The position numbers and the translations under genes were made by a program. DNA of 64,000 nt from Lepidostoma basale (taxonomy: Eukaryota > Arthropoda > Insecta > Trichoptera > Lepidostomatidae). The notes beneath the pieces were generated by a model. It made no database searches. It saw only the letters and a program-made list of their open reading frames with translations, and had not been told where the DNA came from. The stretch covers positions 1,710,839-1,774,838 of the forward strand of contig JAHDVF020000864.1 of the NCBI GenBank assembly GCA_022606425.2. The letters run 5' to 3'. This document shows, piece after piece, positions 53,512 to 63,520 of the stretch. Each line of letters begins with the position of its first letter. The stretch's first letter is position 1.

Positions 53512-54249
53512 TTTCCTAATTAAATCAACTTTTTTGAGATGTCAAATAAATAAATCAGTAAATTTCACTGTTAAATGTGCTGAACTAGTTAAGCTTAATT
53601 AGGCATTTAAACACAATCTCGAATTTATTTCTGTGCGCGCTTGTAACATATAATTAAATATTGGAGATAAAACAGGAAGAAAATATCGAGATATGTACGT
53701 TATGTCATACTCGTATAAGCATACTTCGCCGTAACGATAAGTGATAGCCGGTTTTAAATTCAAAATAAATGAACGTTGGAAAATATTCTCAACGCGCTCT
53801 TCCTGATTGAAGTGATACAGTCGGATTGCGTGTTCCATGGAAGTTAATTAGACGATGTTTGATCGGAAGGGCGCACCCCTTTTTCACATAAATATGCAGG
53901 ATAATTTGACACTGATTCTTGTGCACATTCTTCGATAGCATATCTACTAAATTTATTGGACAATTTTGATGTAAATATTGACCAGATTAATTTTAGCTCA
54001 CATAAACATCGTTTTTAACGATTGCCAGGCAAGACAAACTGGTTGCACAAACAAATTAATAAAATGAATGGAATATTTCATCAGATATCAACCCTTTGTT
54101 TATCGAGCAATAACCTCACACTCTACCTTTGTACGATTAAATTGCATATATGTTTATTAACGTATAAGGAAGTATTTTTTTAGCCGCTTGATTGTCGTGT
54201 GATAAAAAGTGAAACCTATGATACTACTTGAAAATAATTACTTATTACT
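53512..54249. other. spacer
   Basis: 53590-53880 is moderately GC-rich with a 79-codon minus frame that has no known domain. The remainder is AT-rich. Confidence 0.4.
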
Positions 54250-54364
54250 TATAGGAACTTCACTGGCTTAAAAGTCCAGAAAGAATCCAGTATAAACTCT
54301 GCTGGACAGTCTTCAAAGCGCTACATGGAATGGCACCAAGTTATATATCTGAACTCTGTATAAC

Positions 54365-54511
54365 AACAACAACAAACCATCACCACACTACTCTATCCTG
54401 GCACACCTCTCTAGCTTCCTCCACATTCATACATCAAGTCATACACGCACGTCGATTCTTCCGGCTTCTGACATGACCAACCTTTAATATTTTATTAATT
54501 TGGTCATGCCA
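54365..54511 (-). mobile_element. LINE-B 3' end inserted in the L2 copy
   Basis: AACAACAACAAACCATCACC (tail side), CACACTACTCTATCCTGGCA, CATACATCAAGTCATACACG, GGCTTCTGACATGACCAACC, ATTTGGTCATGCCACC. About 145 bp, 5'-truncated at 54511, where the repeat at 54512 begins. Confidence 0.7.
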
Positions 54512-54670
54512 CCCATGTATAATGTATACCATGTATAATGGATATGCACACCATATATACCATAATGTACATAATGCACATACATAGGTACATAATGCAC
54601 ATAATGTATACCATGTATAATGGACATGCACACCCATGTATTATGTATACCATGTATAATGGATGCACAC
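54512..54670. repeat. degenerate CATGTATAATG minisatellite at the insertion's 5' junction
   Basis: At least six phrases of the type ACCATGTATAATG or GTATACCATG, with GGACATGCACACC and CATAATGCACATA variants. The repeat ends in CATGTATAACGG, the right copy of the target duplication. Confidence 0.7.
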
Positions 54671-54910
54671 CATGTATAACGGACAGCCTAAATACAAGAA
54701 AATCCACATTCGCTCGGTGAACTCCTCGGCAATAAGAATATTGGTTGAGCCGAAGCGTTGCCTTAGTACAAATTTCGGGGATCGAGCGTTTGCAGTAGCC
54801 GGTCCATCAGCTTGGAACAATCTCCCTTCACACCTCAGATGCATAAATGATCCGACGGATTTCAGATCTAAGCAGAAAACCCAACTTTTTCGTATTTCAT
54901 ATAAATTTTG

Positions 54911-55225
54911 TACCTCGAAGTTTAATTTTTAATATGTATAAAGCCCTGAGGAAACTCGCATAGAACTAAACCGGTAGGCCCTCATTCTCAAAAATAAAAT
55001 GGTTGTATACCAAATACACAAAAAAACTGTTTAATCACTATTTAGATAATATTATAAATAACATGGGAATTTTGAACATGGGAATTAAATTTAAATTTAA
55101 TTCCCATGTTCAAAATGTTTCCTTTATTCCCCCTCCGATCTAAATCAGATGACCTAACTTCACCTCCCTTTCTAGTATTATATAAAAGAAAGGATTCTTT
55201 TTTAATTTATTTTTGAAATTTGTGC
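54911..55225. other. spacer with a perfect 48-bp palindrome
   Basis: The L2 copy's 3' flank, then the palindrome at 55069-55116. Otherwise AT-rich. Confidence 0.5.
55069..55116. repeat. perfect 48-bp palindrome
   Basis: Two 24-nt arms without spacer; the left arm begins ATTTTGAACATGGGAATT and the right arm ends AATTCCCATGTTCAAAAT. A partial extra copy ACATGGGAATTTTGAACATG overlaps the left side. Confidence 0.85.
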
Positions 55226-55268
55226 ATCGAAGAGGAACCGAATAAGGACCGAAACATGTCTGCATAAA
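55226..55268 (+). ncRNA. hammerhead-like module (unassigned)
   Basis: AUCGAAGAGG, AACCGAAUAAGGACC, GAAAC-AU-GU-C, UGCA. GAAACAUGUC is intact; UGCA may pair with UGCA at 55222 as stem I. Stem II is unclear. Confidence 0.35.
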
Positions 55269-55367
55269 AGGTGCTGTGAACATAAAAAGTGGTTTCTATT
55301 TATTCAAATGAGAATCCGCAACACAAGGTAAAAGCAAATATAAAAGAAATCATTAAGACCATTCAAA

Positions 55368-55675
55368 ATGAAAAATTTGAATGAGTCTTTCTATTACAAT
55401 ATGCAAAATGTTGAATATCGTAGAAAACTAATGGTAACTTATGGAAATAGGATTAATAAAATTCATGAATTTCTTGGCTAATGTGTTATTTATAAAGCTT
55501 TCCATGCTGATCTTCGGGCTAAAGCTTTAGATAAGTTTTTCCAAACGAACAAACTCCTCAATTAATTTATAAGAGATACTAAAGCACTTGCATAAATTAA
55601 GAGAGTTTGGAAATCCTTGCGATATCCATATATTAAAGGAGGCGGATCTTGGCTGGGAATGGGTCGGTTTTAGAT
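55368..55675 (+). pseudogene. unidentified reading frame with three TAA codons
   Basis: From the ATG at 55368 one frame reads MKNLNESFYYNMQNVEYRRK, LMVTYGNRINKIHEFLG, TAA, CVIYKAFHADLRAKALDKFF, QTNKLLN, TAA, FIRDTKALA, TAA, IKRVWKSLRYPYIKGGGSWL, GMGRF, stop. The amino-acid mix looks protein-like and all three internal stops are TAA, as one would get from CAA or AAA codons. It lies ~100 bp after a hammerhead-like module, so a Penelope-like element gene is one idea. No known motif supports this. Confidence 0.35.
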
Positions 55676-55972
55676 ATTGACTCTTGCTGTTATACGAATC
55701 CAATTTTCACCTTTTGCCAAAATATCCTAAGAGGGTTTAATCAAAGGCTTAATTTTGCCATCTAAACTTATACGAAGAGCTTCTCGTATGTCTATGTAAT
55801 AATAGGAAGATAGACCCTCAAAGGTATAGTGGAATATTTTAATATGAGATTTCGTAGATTAACCTAATAAGAAGGTTTTGTAAGCCATTGTCGAAAATAA
55901 TGATTGCGAGTATAATAAGCATTCACTTATTTATAAATAATCAACCATTCAATTTGTAACATATTTAAGGAT
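55676..55972. other. spacer
   Basis: Possibly the 3' continuation of the preceding frame; no motif recognised. Confidence 0.35.
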
Positions 55973-56265
55973 TAATTGTATCTCAATAGAGACGAAGATG
56001 TAAATTATTTGGAAACAGAATATGGTAGTCATTGGTTGGATTAAGCGATCACTTAATGTTTAACAACATGTACCGTTCCGCCCTTATTACGACACCACAT
56101 CTGACAAATTTTTGGAACTTGTATAAATGTTAATATTTTTTAGTAACTTCACTGTTGGTAGGTCCATCTACAGTAGCGCCATCTATTCAGATAATTTGTA
56201 AATCCTTAAAAAATGATTAACCCACAATGGGTAAAAATCCAGTATTTGTATACAAAAAAAATAAA
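55973..56265. mobile_element. foldback-family element, one arm only
   Basis: AATTGTATCTCAATAGAGAC, GGAAACAGAATATGGTAGTC, a deletion, ATTGGTTGGATTAAGCGATC; then TAGCGCCATCTATTCAG and the outer arm TTAACCCACAATGGGTAAAA. The right terminal arm is missing. Confidence 0.6.
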
Positions 56266-56314
56266 TTCTGTAAAATATTTAACCAAAAATAGTTAAATAG
56301 TTATCACGTTATTT

Positions 56315-56760
56315 AACTAACTAACTTACCACCAAATATGGACTGCCACGCTGTTCTTTCCTGATATACTCTCTCGCTTCCTCAACATTAATAAATCGTG
56401 TCGTCCAATACTTGATTAATTTGATTTCCTCGATTTTTCTCTATTTCTTATTTCATTAACATCGTTAACATGTAATATACTTAGAAAATTGGAAATAAAT
56501 TTGTTTAATCCACTAATTATTATATTAATATTATTATATTTAGTGGATTAAACAAATTAATTTCCAATTTCCTAAGTTTATTACTATGGAATTCCAGTGT
56601 TAATGCCTAAGCATTCAATAAGTTCGTTAACATGTACTTTTTACCATTCTTTCCACTATCGTGTCCAAACCATCTTAATGTTCCTATCATTATTTTATTC
56701 ATAACACTTTCATTCGTACTCTATTCACTTCTTATTTTTGTTTATTCGTGTATTTTAAAT
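56315..56760 (-). mobile_element. LINE-B 3' fragment split by a P-type insertion
   Basis: 56315-56474: AACTAACTAACTTACCACCA, GACTGCCACGCTGTTCTTTC, CCTCGATTTTTCTCTATTTC, ATCGTTAACATGTA. 56625-56760: CGTTAACATGTACTTTTTAC, TGTCCAAACCATCTTAATGT, ATAACACTTTCATTCGTACT. The two parts join at a 12-bp duplication. Confidence 0.65.
56475..56624. repeat. P-related foldback insertion
   Basis: 150 bp flanked by CGTTAACATGTA on both sides (56463-56474 and 56625-56636). It holds a near-perfect hairpin (TTTGTTTAATCCACTA / TAGTGGATTAAACAAATT) and the P phrase ACTATGGAATTCCAGTGTTA. Confidence 0.6.
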
Positions 56761-56810
56761 AATAACAAAAAATAATTTGATTGTGAGAAAAGTTTTTTTG
56801 GAAAAAAAAC

Positions 56811-57325
56811 TAACTAACCATCACAACGTCTCCCCGAAGTGGTAAGCAGAAAGAATGGACTGCCACACTTTTCTTTCCTGACATATTTCTCTCGATTCCT
56901 CAACATTCATACATTGTGTCATGCACGCGCGTCGATTTCTCTGACTCCTCACATGGCCGACATTCAATATTTGATTTATTTGATAGTGCCACCTTTTCCC
57001 CGGTCTTACTCTATTTCTGATTCCGTTTACATCGTTTATATATATATATATATTATATATATTTTTTACCATTGTTTCTTCATTCATTATTTCCATATGT
57101 CCAAACCATCTTAATGATCATTTCATTATTTTGTTCTTCATTCATTCTTTCTATTTGTCCAAACTATCTTAATGATCCTTTCATTATTTTGTTTATAACA
57201 CTATCATTCGCATCGCTTTCACATATTTTAATTCGACACTCTATCATACACAGAGTATCCACACATTTGTCTAAGAGATCTTATTTCTACTGCATTTATT
57301 ATACTTTCATTCTTCTTTTGCCAGT
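56811..57325 (-). mobile_element. LINE-B 3' fragment with internal duplication
   Basis: Frame 57096-56821: MEIMNEETMVK, NDVNGIRNRVRPGKRWHYQI, NQILNVGHVRSQRNRRACMT, QCMNVEESREICQERKVWQS, ILSAYHFGETL. A (TA)n expansion at 57039-57060 lengthens the VKKLYVND region (seen as NIYNIYIYIN). Further 5' a 58-bp unit is duplicated. CTAA units at 56810-56820. Confidence 0.75.
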
Positions 57326-57398
57326 GTTTTGGAGTGTGCAAAATCACCATAATAGATGGAATTATATTTCTTTGCATTACATCTCGTAGCATCTTTTT

Positions 57399-57438
57399 TA
57401 GACTGACGTTTTGATTTTGATTCCTTCATCAGGGTTGA
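57399..57438 (-). ncRNA. hammerhead-like module (unassigned)
   Basis: Minus strand: CUGAUGA intact, A, GGAAUCAAAAUC, AAAACGUC, AGUC. GAAAC has become AAAAC. Stem II is short. Confidence 0.35.
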
Positions 57439-57439
57439 G

Positions 57440-58239
57440 TTTGCTGGGTAACGTACGCATTGCTAAGTCGCTACGCTTCGCTTCCATGGTACGCTACGCT
57501 CTTCGAAATGTCGAACGAAGAAGATCCATGAAATATGATTTTTTACAGTGTTGGTACGAATGTTTATTTTTCATTTGATATTCATACAAACAATACAAGC
57601 CAAAAACAATACACATTTTGTTATTTTACCACAAATTGAGGTTTTATATTTAACATTCATTTGATACTTGTTATCTAAACTTTACCTTTAATACAATATA
57701 ATCTTTTGTATATTTATAAATGAAACCAGATTTTTTGTTTATTTATCTGAATAGCAAGTGCGGTATAAGCTGTTGAATTTAAAAAGTTTTCCAAGAATAA
57801 AGGTCCAATTATTCGAAACATAATATAATGATAAGTAAACTCAAATAGTGGATAAAAGTGAGAAAAAAACAAACGAAATTTCGGATTTATTAATGTACTA
57901 TATAATATTATTTTCCCAGCGTTAATGCTGTAATTTTATACAAAAAAATATTTATTATTTTAATTTGATTATTTCATTTGCCTTTTCAGATTTGTTGTGT
58001 TTATTAGTGTATTTTCGTAAAAGCGTCTTATTAGGCGTTATTAATACGAATGAAAACGTCTATTTATAAATCTTTGTGCTAATAATATAATATGGATTTT
58101 ATATTACTGTTCAAGAAACGGATCGCTGTAACTAGATATCTCCACACCCAGTTCAGATATCTGGGTGGGGAAATATCTAGATGCAGTGATCTATGTATTA
58201 TGTTAAAAATAATATGTTAAAAAGCAGCAGTTATCTCTG
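57440..58239. other. spacer; CTACGCT sub-repeats and a T-family end
   Basis: 57455-57510 repeats TACGCT/CTTCGCTTCCATGG-like words. 58030-58115 holds a T outer end (TTAATACGAATGAAAACGTC, TATGGATTTTATATTACTG). The rest is AT-rich. Confidence 0.4.
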
Positions 58240-58997
58240 GGTGCCTTAGGGACACTGTCTGGGACAATAAGCATATGCTAGTGGAAAGCAAAGCTAAAAT
58301 TTATAAAACATGCTCATGCCCATAATGACTTACGGAATCGAAGCAAATCAGCAAGCTGTCAGAACGAAACATCTCTTAAGACTAGCAGAAATGAGAACAA
58401 TGCGACCTATTCTGGGGAGAAGCCTAAGATATAGGATACCCAATGTAAAAATTCGCAAATTCTGCAAAATTGAAGACATAGTGAGATGGAGTAGACAGAG
58501 AAGACGAATCTGGAGGGATCACATCGAGAGAATAGATCCAGTAAGAATTCCTAAGTTTTTATCCCTGAGATGGTTTGGACATATGGAACGAATGAATGAG
58601 AGTAGAATGGTCCGCTGCTTGTACACAAGCAGCGTGAGTGGAAAAAGAAGCCGAGGACGATCGAGGAAAACATGGCATGATCAAATTAATCAATCACTAA
58701 AAGGCGGCCACATTCGAAGTCGGAATAATCGACGTGCGTGCATGGTACGATGTATGAATGTAGAGAAAGCCCGTGAGGTATGCCAGGACAGAGCATTGTG
58801 GCGATCCATCCTCTCTGCCTACCCTTCCAGGGAAATGGCGTAATTGTTAGTTAGTAATGATGCACGAGACTCCAGAGGGCCGTCGACCACCAGGACAACC
58901 ACCAAAGAGATGGAGAGAAGGTTGGTCGTCTTCATCACAGGAAGTAAGTTGATATCCTGCATAAACAGATCGCAAGATCTACAATGAGAAGAAGAAG
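58240..58997 (+). mobile_element. LINE-A RT C-terminal fragment, interrupted by LINE-B
   Basis: The left part (58240-58557) reads LRDTVWDNKHMLVESKAKIY, KTCSCP (shift), MLMPIMTYGIEANQQAVRTK, HLLRLAEMRTMRPILGRSLR, YRIPNVKIRKFCKIEDIVRW, SRQRRRIWRDHIERIDPVRI P. The right part (58857-58997) continues ARDTPEGRRPPGQPPKRWRE, GWSSSSQEVS, stops, DRKIYNE and (AAG)n. Between them lies a complete LINE-B 3' end in the same direction, producing a 177-codon chimeric frame. Confidence 0.75.
58558..58856 (+). mobile_element. LINE-B 3' end, subfamily 2, nested in LINE-A
   Basis: LSLRWFGHMERMNESRMVRC, LYTSSVSGKRSRGRSRKTWH, DQINQSLKGGHIRSRNNRRA, CMVRCMNVEKAREVCQDRAL, WRSILSAYPSREMA and stop at 58841-58843. Ends ACCCTTCCAGGGAAATGGCG and TTGTTAGTTAGTA. 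Fully open and one of the least damaged copies. Confidence 0.8.
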
Positions 58998-60089
58998 AAG
59001 TTTAAGAAACAATAATTATTAAGTTAAAATTATGATAAAATAATTAATTGGTTACTTTGGCATCACAATTTTCAATTGTAAAATATTATGTATACAAAAC
59101 TTAAAAAAATATTACATGTATAAAAAAGTAGACTAAATAGCAATAACAAAAAAATACTCGCACAAGTCGATATGAAATATCATTGCTTATAAGATCATTG
59201 AAAGTTTTATAAATATTTATATTGATTGGCTAAGTTATTGCAGACGATATCATAGTATATTTTCTAAGTGCTAAAAATTTAAACAGTATAACAGTAAGAT
59301 ATATTGTATATACGTCAATAAGTCAAATAAAATCCGTAAAATAGCGTTCACATTGTGGTCATAGCGTTCACATTGTGGTTTGGTTCGTGTGGTACTCCCG
59401 TAAATTTGGAGATATTTCGTGTGTAAGTGAATTGTTTTGGTCAATTTGATTGTTGCCGCACTTTATAATGCTCTTAGTTAATTGTGACACGCAATACGTT
59501 TGTACTGTTTTGATGTTAAAATTATACAAGTTTTTTCCTTTATATAAAGAATTTTGACAGGTGTAAAAATAAATTTTTCATTTGTTTCAATGACAATTTG
59601 AATATTTTTTTCAATATTATGTTGAAGTTCTTACTGACATTGGTTTGTTTGTAGTGCCTTATTACTTCTGACTTATAAAAAAAAACGATAAATACGTAGA
59701 ACATTAGTTAAATAGACAATATGTGCACCATCTAAAAATAACATTTTGTGTTAAATTATTTTTATTTTGTTTTATATATTATATTTTTGTTTAATCTACT
59801 AACCTTTTTGCCCTGGACGCACTCAAACATTATGAAAATCTGACATGACCATCATGATTGACCATTATGACCCCTATATTTCGCTAAAAAGAAAATGTCA
59901 GCCAAGTTTTCCATCAACCTGCTTATCGCACTATCTACGCTCAAAGCGAGGCAATATACAAATTTGCGAGAGCTACAATATTTTTTTGGTAATACAGATA
60001 TTTTCCAAAATAATGGGAGTTATTAAAAAAAAACTAGTTGCAACCCGTGAAAAATTTATGAAAATAAAGATTTTCTACCTTTTTAAATC
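58998..60089. other. AT-rich spacer
   Basis: A 21-bp direct repeat, ATAGCGTTCACATTGTGG, at 59342 and 59362. The 82-codon frame at 59845 has no known domain. Confidence 0.45.
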
Positions 60090-60420
60090 TTGACGTCCCT
60101 CCAATTTACCCATTAATATCAGTCGAAGGAGGTGGTATTTTTCTCCCCTTAGAACATGACCGAAATATGAGACCTTTATAATTTTCACACTCGACAACTT
60201 TGGCTCTCTGTAGTGCGTCCGCATTACTGACCCTATCGGTCCACGGTATACGGAGCATTCTGCGGTATATCCACATCTCGAACGCCTCCAACCGGTTCAT
60301 TAATCACTTTTGGTGTCCAGGTTTCGAAGCCATATAGTAGAACATACCATATATAATATTTAATCATTATTTGTCGGAGTTTCAAGTTAAGATTATCATT
60401 GCAAGAGAAGGTTCTCATTT
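60090..60420 (-). mobile_element. LINE-E RT C-terminal fragment
   Basis: Two minus frames in sequence: MRTFSCNDNLNLKLRQIMIK, YYIWYVLLYGFETWTPKVIN, then MNRLEAFEMWIYRRMLRIPW, TDRVSNADALQRAKVVECEN, YKGLIFRSCSKGRKIPPPST. R.LR.RM...Y..SVLLYG.E.WT ... M.RLEAFEMW.YRRMLRI.WTD.V is a well-known non-LTR RT tail in arthropods. A shift near 60300 joins the halves; the 3' end is replaced after ECE. Confidence 0.7.
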
Positions 60421-60510
60421 TTTAAAATGTTACTTATGTTATATAACATGTTTTATTCCATTATTATTATTATTATTAACTCTTAAAAATATTTTATTTT
60501 TAAATTTTTA

Positions 60511-62566
60511 ATTGTATCTCAATAGAGACGAAGAAACAAACTGGAAACTGAATATGGATGATCAAGGTGTTTACAGGACTTATGACCTGTCATTGGTTGG
60601 GTTAAGCGCACGCTTTATGTAATTACAACATTCCCCATTCCACCATTGTTATTATGATCATGTATGATACATTTTTGGAAGTTGTATATATACTCCAAAT
60701 TCATACTTATCTTCACGTGGCAGTTCCAGTTAGCCATCTATGTAGATTTGATTGTACTAATTAATTTTTTAAGATTAATCTATACAATCCATCCACTAAC
60801 GCCATCTATGAAGAATGATTGTTTTAGCATTTAGCAAACTACTTTATTAACACAATGCGAAGAGGCTACCGCCTCCTATCGCACTGTTAGAAGTCACCTG
60901 GAGTATCCACTCCTATTTTATACGCCAAATAATTGACCAGAATATTTACAAATATTTGTGAAATGTATACTTACATCTGTATACGAATCCTGGATTTTCA
61001 CCTGTGGGTGGTTAATTTAAATTTTTAATTGTATCTCAATAGAGACGAAGAAACAAACTGGAAACTGAATATGGATGATCAAGGTGTTTACAGGACTTAT
61101 GACCTGTCATTGGTTGGGTTAAGCGCACGCTTTATGTAATTACAACATTCCCCATTCCACCATTGTTATTATGATCATGTATGATACATTTTTTTGGAAG
61201 TTGTATATATACTCAAATTCATACTTATCTTCACGTGGCAGTTCCAGTTAGCCATCTATGTAGATTTGATTGTACTAATTAATTTTTTAATATTAATCTA
61301 TACAATCCATCCACTAACACCATCTATGAAGAATGATTGTTTAGCATTTAGCAAACTACTTTATTAACACAATGCGAAGAGGCTACCGCCTCCTATCGTA
61401 CTGTTAGAAGTCGCCTGGAGTATACACTCCTATTTTATACGCCAAATAATTGACCAGAATATTTACAAATATTTGTGAAATGTATACTTACATCTGTATA
61501 CGAATCCTGGATTTTCACCTGTGGGTGGTTAATTTAAATTTTTAATTGTATCTCAATAGAGACGAAGAAACAAACTGGAAACTGAATATGGATGATCAAA
61601 GTGTTTACAGGACTTATGACCTGTCATTGGTTGGGTTAAGCGCACGCTTTATGTAATTACAACATTCCCCATTCCACCATTGTTATTATGATCATGTATG
61701 ATACATTTTTGTAAGTTGTATATATACTCCAAATCCATACATATCTTCACGTGGCAGTTCAGTTAGCCATCTATGCTTGCCAGTTGTACTAATTAATTTT
61801 TTAAGATTAATCTATACAATCCATCCACTAACGCCATCTAGAATGATTGTTTAGCATTTAGCAAACTACTTTATTAACACAATGCAGAAGAGGCTGCCGC
61901 CTCCTATCGCACTGTTAAGAGAAGTCGCCTGGGTATCACTCCTGTACATACATAAAATAATTGACCAGAATATTTACAAATATTTGTGAAATGTATACCC
62001 ATCTGTATACGAATTCTGGATTTTCACCTGTGGGTATTAAATTTTTAATTGTATCTCAATAGAGACGAAGAAGCAAACTGGAAACTGAATATGGATGATC
62101 AAAGTGTTTACAGGACTTATGACCTGTCATTGGTTGGGTTAAGCGCACGCTTTATGTAATTACAACATTCCCCATTCCACCATTGTTATTATGATCATGC
62201 ATGATACATTTTTGGAAGTTGTATATATACTCCAAATCCATACCTATCTTCACGTGTCAGTTCCAGTTAGCCATCTATGTAGATTTGATTGTACTAATTA
62301 ATTTTTAAGATTAATCTATACAATCCACCCACTAACGCCATCTATGAGAAGAATGATTGTTTAGCATTTGGCAAACTACTTTATTAACACCGCAATGCAG
62401 AAGAGGCTACGCCTCCACAGCACTGTTAGAAGTCGCCTGGAGTATCCACTCCTATTTTATACGCCAAATAATTGACCAGAATATTTACAAATATTTGTGA
62501 AATGTATACTTACATCTGTATACGAATCCTGGATTTTCACCTGTGGGTGGTTAATTTAAATTTTTA
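60511..62566 (+). repeat. four tandem copies of a ~515-bp unit
   Basis: Units start at 60511, 61028, 61545 and 62048 (517, 517, 503 and ~519 bp), each beginning ATTGTATCTCAATAGAGACG. Each has one arm of the foldback family (GGAAACTGAATATGGATGAT, TGACCTGTCATTGGTTGGGT, AAGCGCACGCTTTATGTAAT), a centre (AACACAATGCGAAGAGGCTA) and the outer arm (TACGAATCCTGGATTTTCAC, CTGTGGGTGGTTAATTT). Units 1 and 2 are nearly identical; unit 3 is the most changed. No ORF. Ends in a T-rich stretch at 62567. Confidence 0.9.
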
Positions 62567-63369
62567 TTTTTTTTATTTTTTTTTATTTTATTTTTTTTAT
62601 TTTTTTTAGTTTAACTTTGATTTCGATTCTTGTAATCGTTTATAGTGGCATATAATTGTTTTTATTTTTATATTTTTTATGTATGTATTAAAATCGCTAT
62701 TTGTAACCCTAAATAAATAAATGAATCATTCAATTCGGCTTAAAATTCAATAAACACTATATGGCTCCCGGAACAGAATTGTCTTGTATGGGTTAAGTAG
62801 TACGTAGAAGTTAAGATATTTGCATTTTGCTTTGTGAAACAGCAAAATGTTGTGTCTCATAAATTCGGACTAGTAAGCAGACAAGATTTATTCGTTGGGA
62901 TGAAATCCAACCTACATACTCAGATGTGGACTTTTGTTCTACATTTAATTACCGTAATTATTTATAAAGTTATGAGGTATATGAATCTAATAACTAAACA
63001 CACTTGAATTGAACTGAAAATAAATAAATTATTATGCCCGACTGCAATCATCAAATTTGAAAAGGTTTGCATTAATGAAGCACAGACCTAAAATAATAAA
63101 ATATTAAGTATATCACAACATAATGCGATTAACCAAACTTTGCAATTTTAAGTATATACTTTTATAAAATAATATTTTTGTTAAATAGCCCACTGTTTTT
63201 TCCGAAATACTATTATACTTCAACAGTATTAACTGTTAAATTTTCCAGTATACACATTTTGAGAATGTCGCGATAATATATAATATATATACATGAGAAA
63301 TTATTCGACATCTTAAATGTTAAATTTCAGTATTTATAATATATTCTTGGCCCACGTTCTCTTCCAAAT
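62567..63369. other. T-rich tract and AT-rich spacer
   Basis: 62567-62610 is a (T)n A-interrupted run. 62760-62960 is less AT-rich but not recognised. Confidence 0.45.
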
Positions 63370-63520
63370 TAACTATTAATCACTTTATTGAAAGTGTAGG
63401 CGTTTACACTGTGGAATTTCATTTTAAAAACTTCGGAATTGATAAAACAAAGTTCAGTTATATATTTATATCTGATGATAGAGTTCACCTCCAAAACATG
63501 TCGTGTCTAATATTTTTATT
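63370..63520 (+). repeat. P-family repeat with hammerhead-like module
   Basis: GGCGTTTACACTGTGGAATT in the body. At 63469-63510 on the plus strand: CUGAUGA intact, U, AGAGUUCACCUCC, AAAACAUGUC, GUGUC. Here the body and module have the opposite relative order to other P copies, so an inverted arrangement is likely. Confidence 0.45.

Larger units (their letters stand above)
54250..54910 (+). pseudogene. L2-type LINE RT C-terminal end, split by a LINE-B insertion
   Basis: The left part (54254-54364) reads LHWLKSPERIQYKLCWTVFK, ALHGMAPSYISELCIT. The right part (54671-54905) continues ITDSLNTRKSTF-like text (NGQPKYKKIHIRS after a shift), SVNSSAIRILVEPKRCLSTN, FGDRAFAVAGPSAWNNLPSH and LRCINDPTDFRSKQKTQLFR. 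The residues match positions 628-735 of the ORF at 43914-46133 closely, so both copies are from one family. TGTATAAC is duplicated on both sides of the insert. Confidence 0.8.

Noticed and set aside
58310..58843. 177-codon frame as one protein-coding gene
   Set aside because: The two halves belong to different LINE tails, and LINE-A resumes after the insert.
60511..62566. CRISPR-like array or centromeric satellite
   Set aside because: Units are ~515 bp without a repeat-spacer pattern, and four units derived from a dispersed foldback element do not make a centromere.
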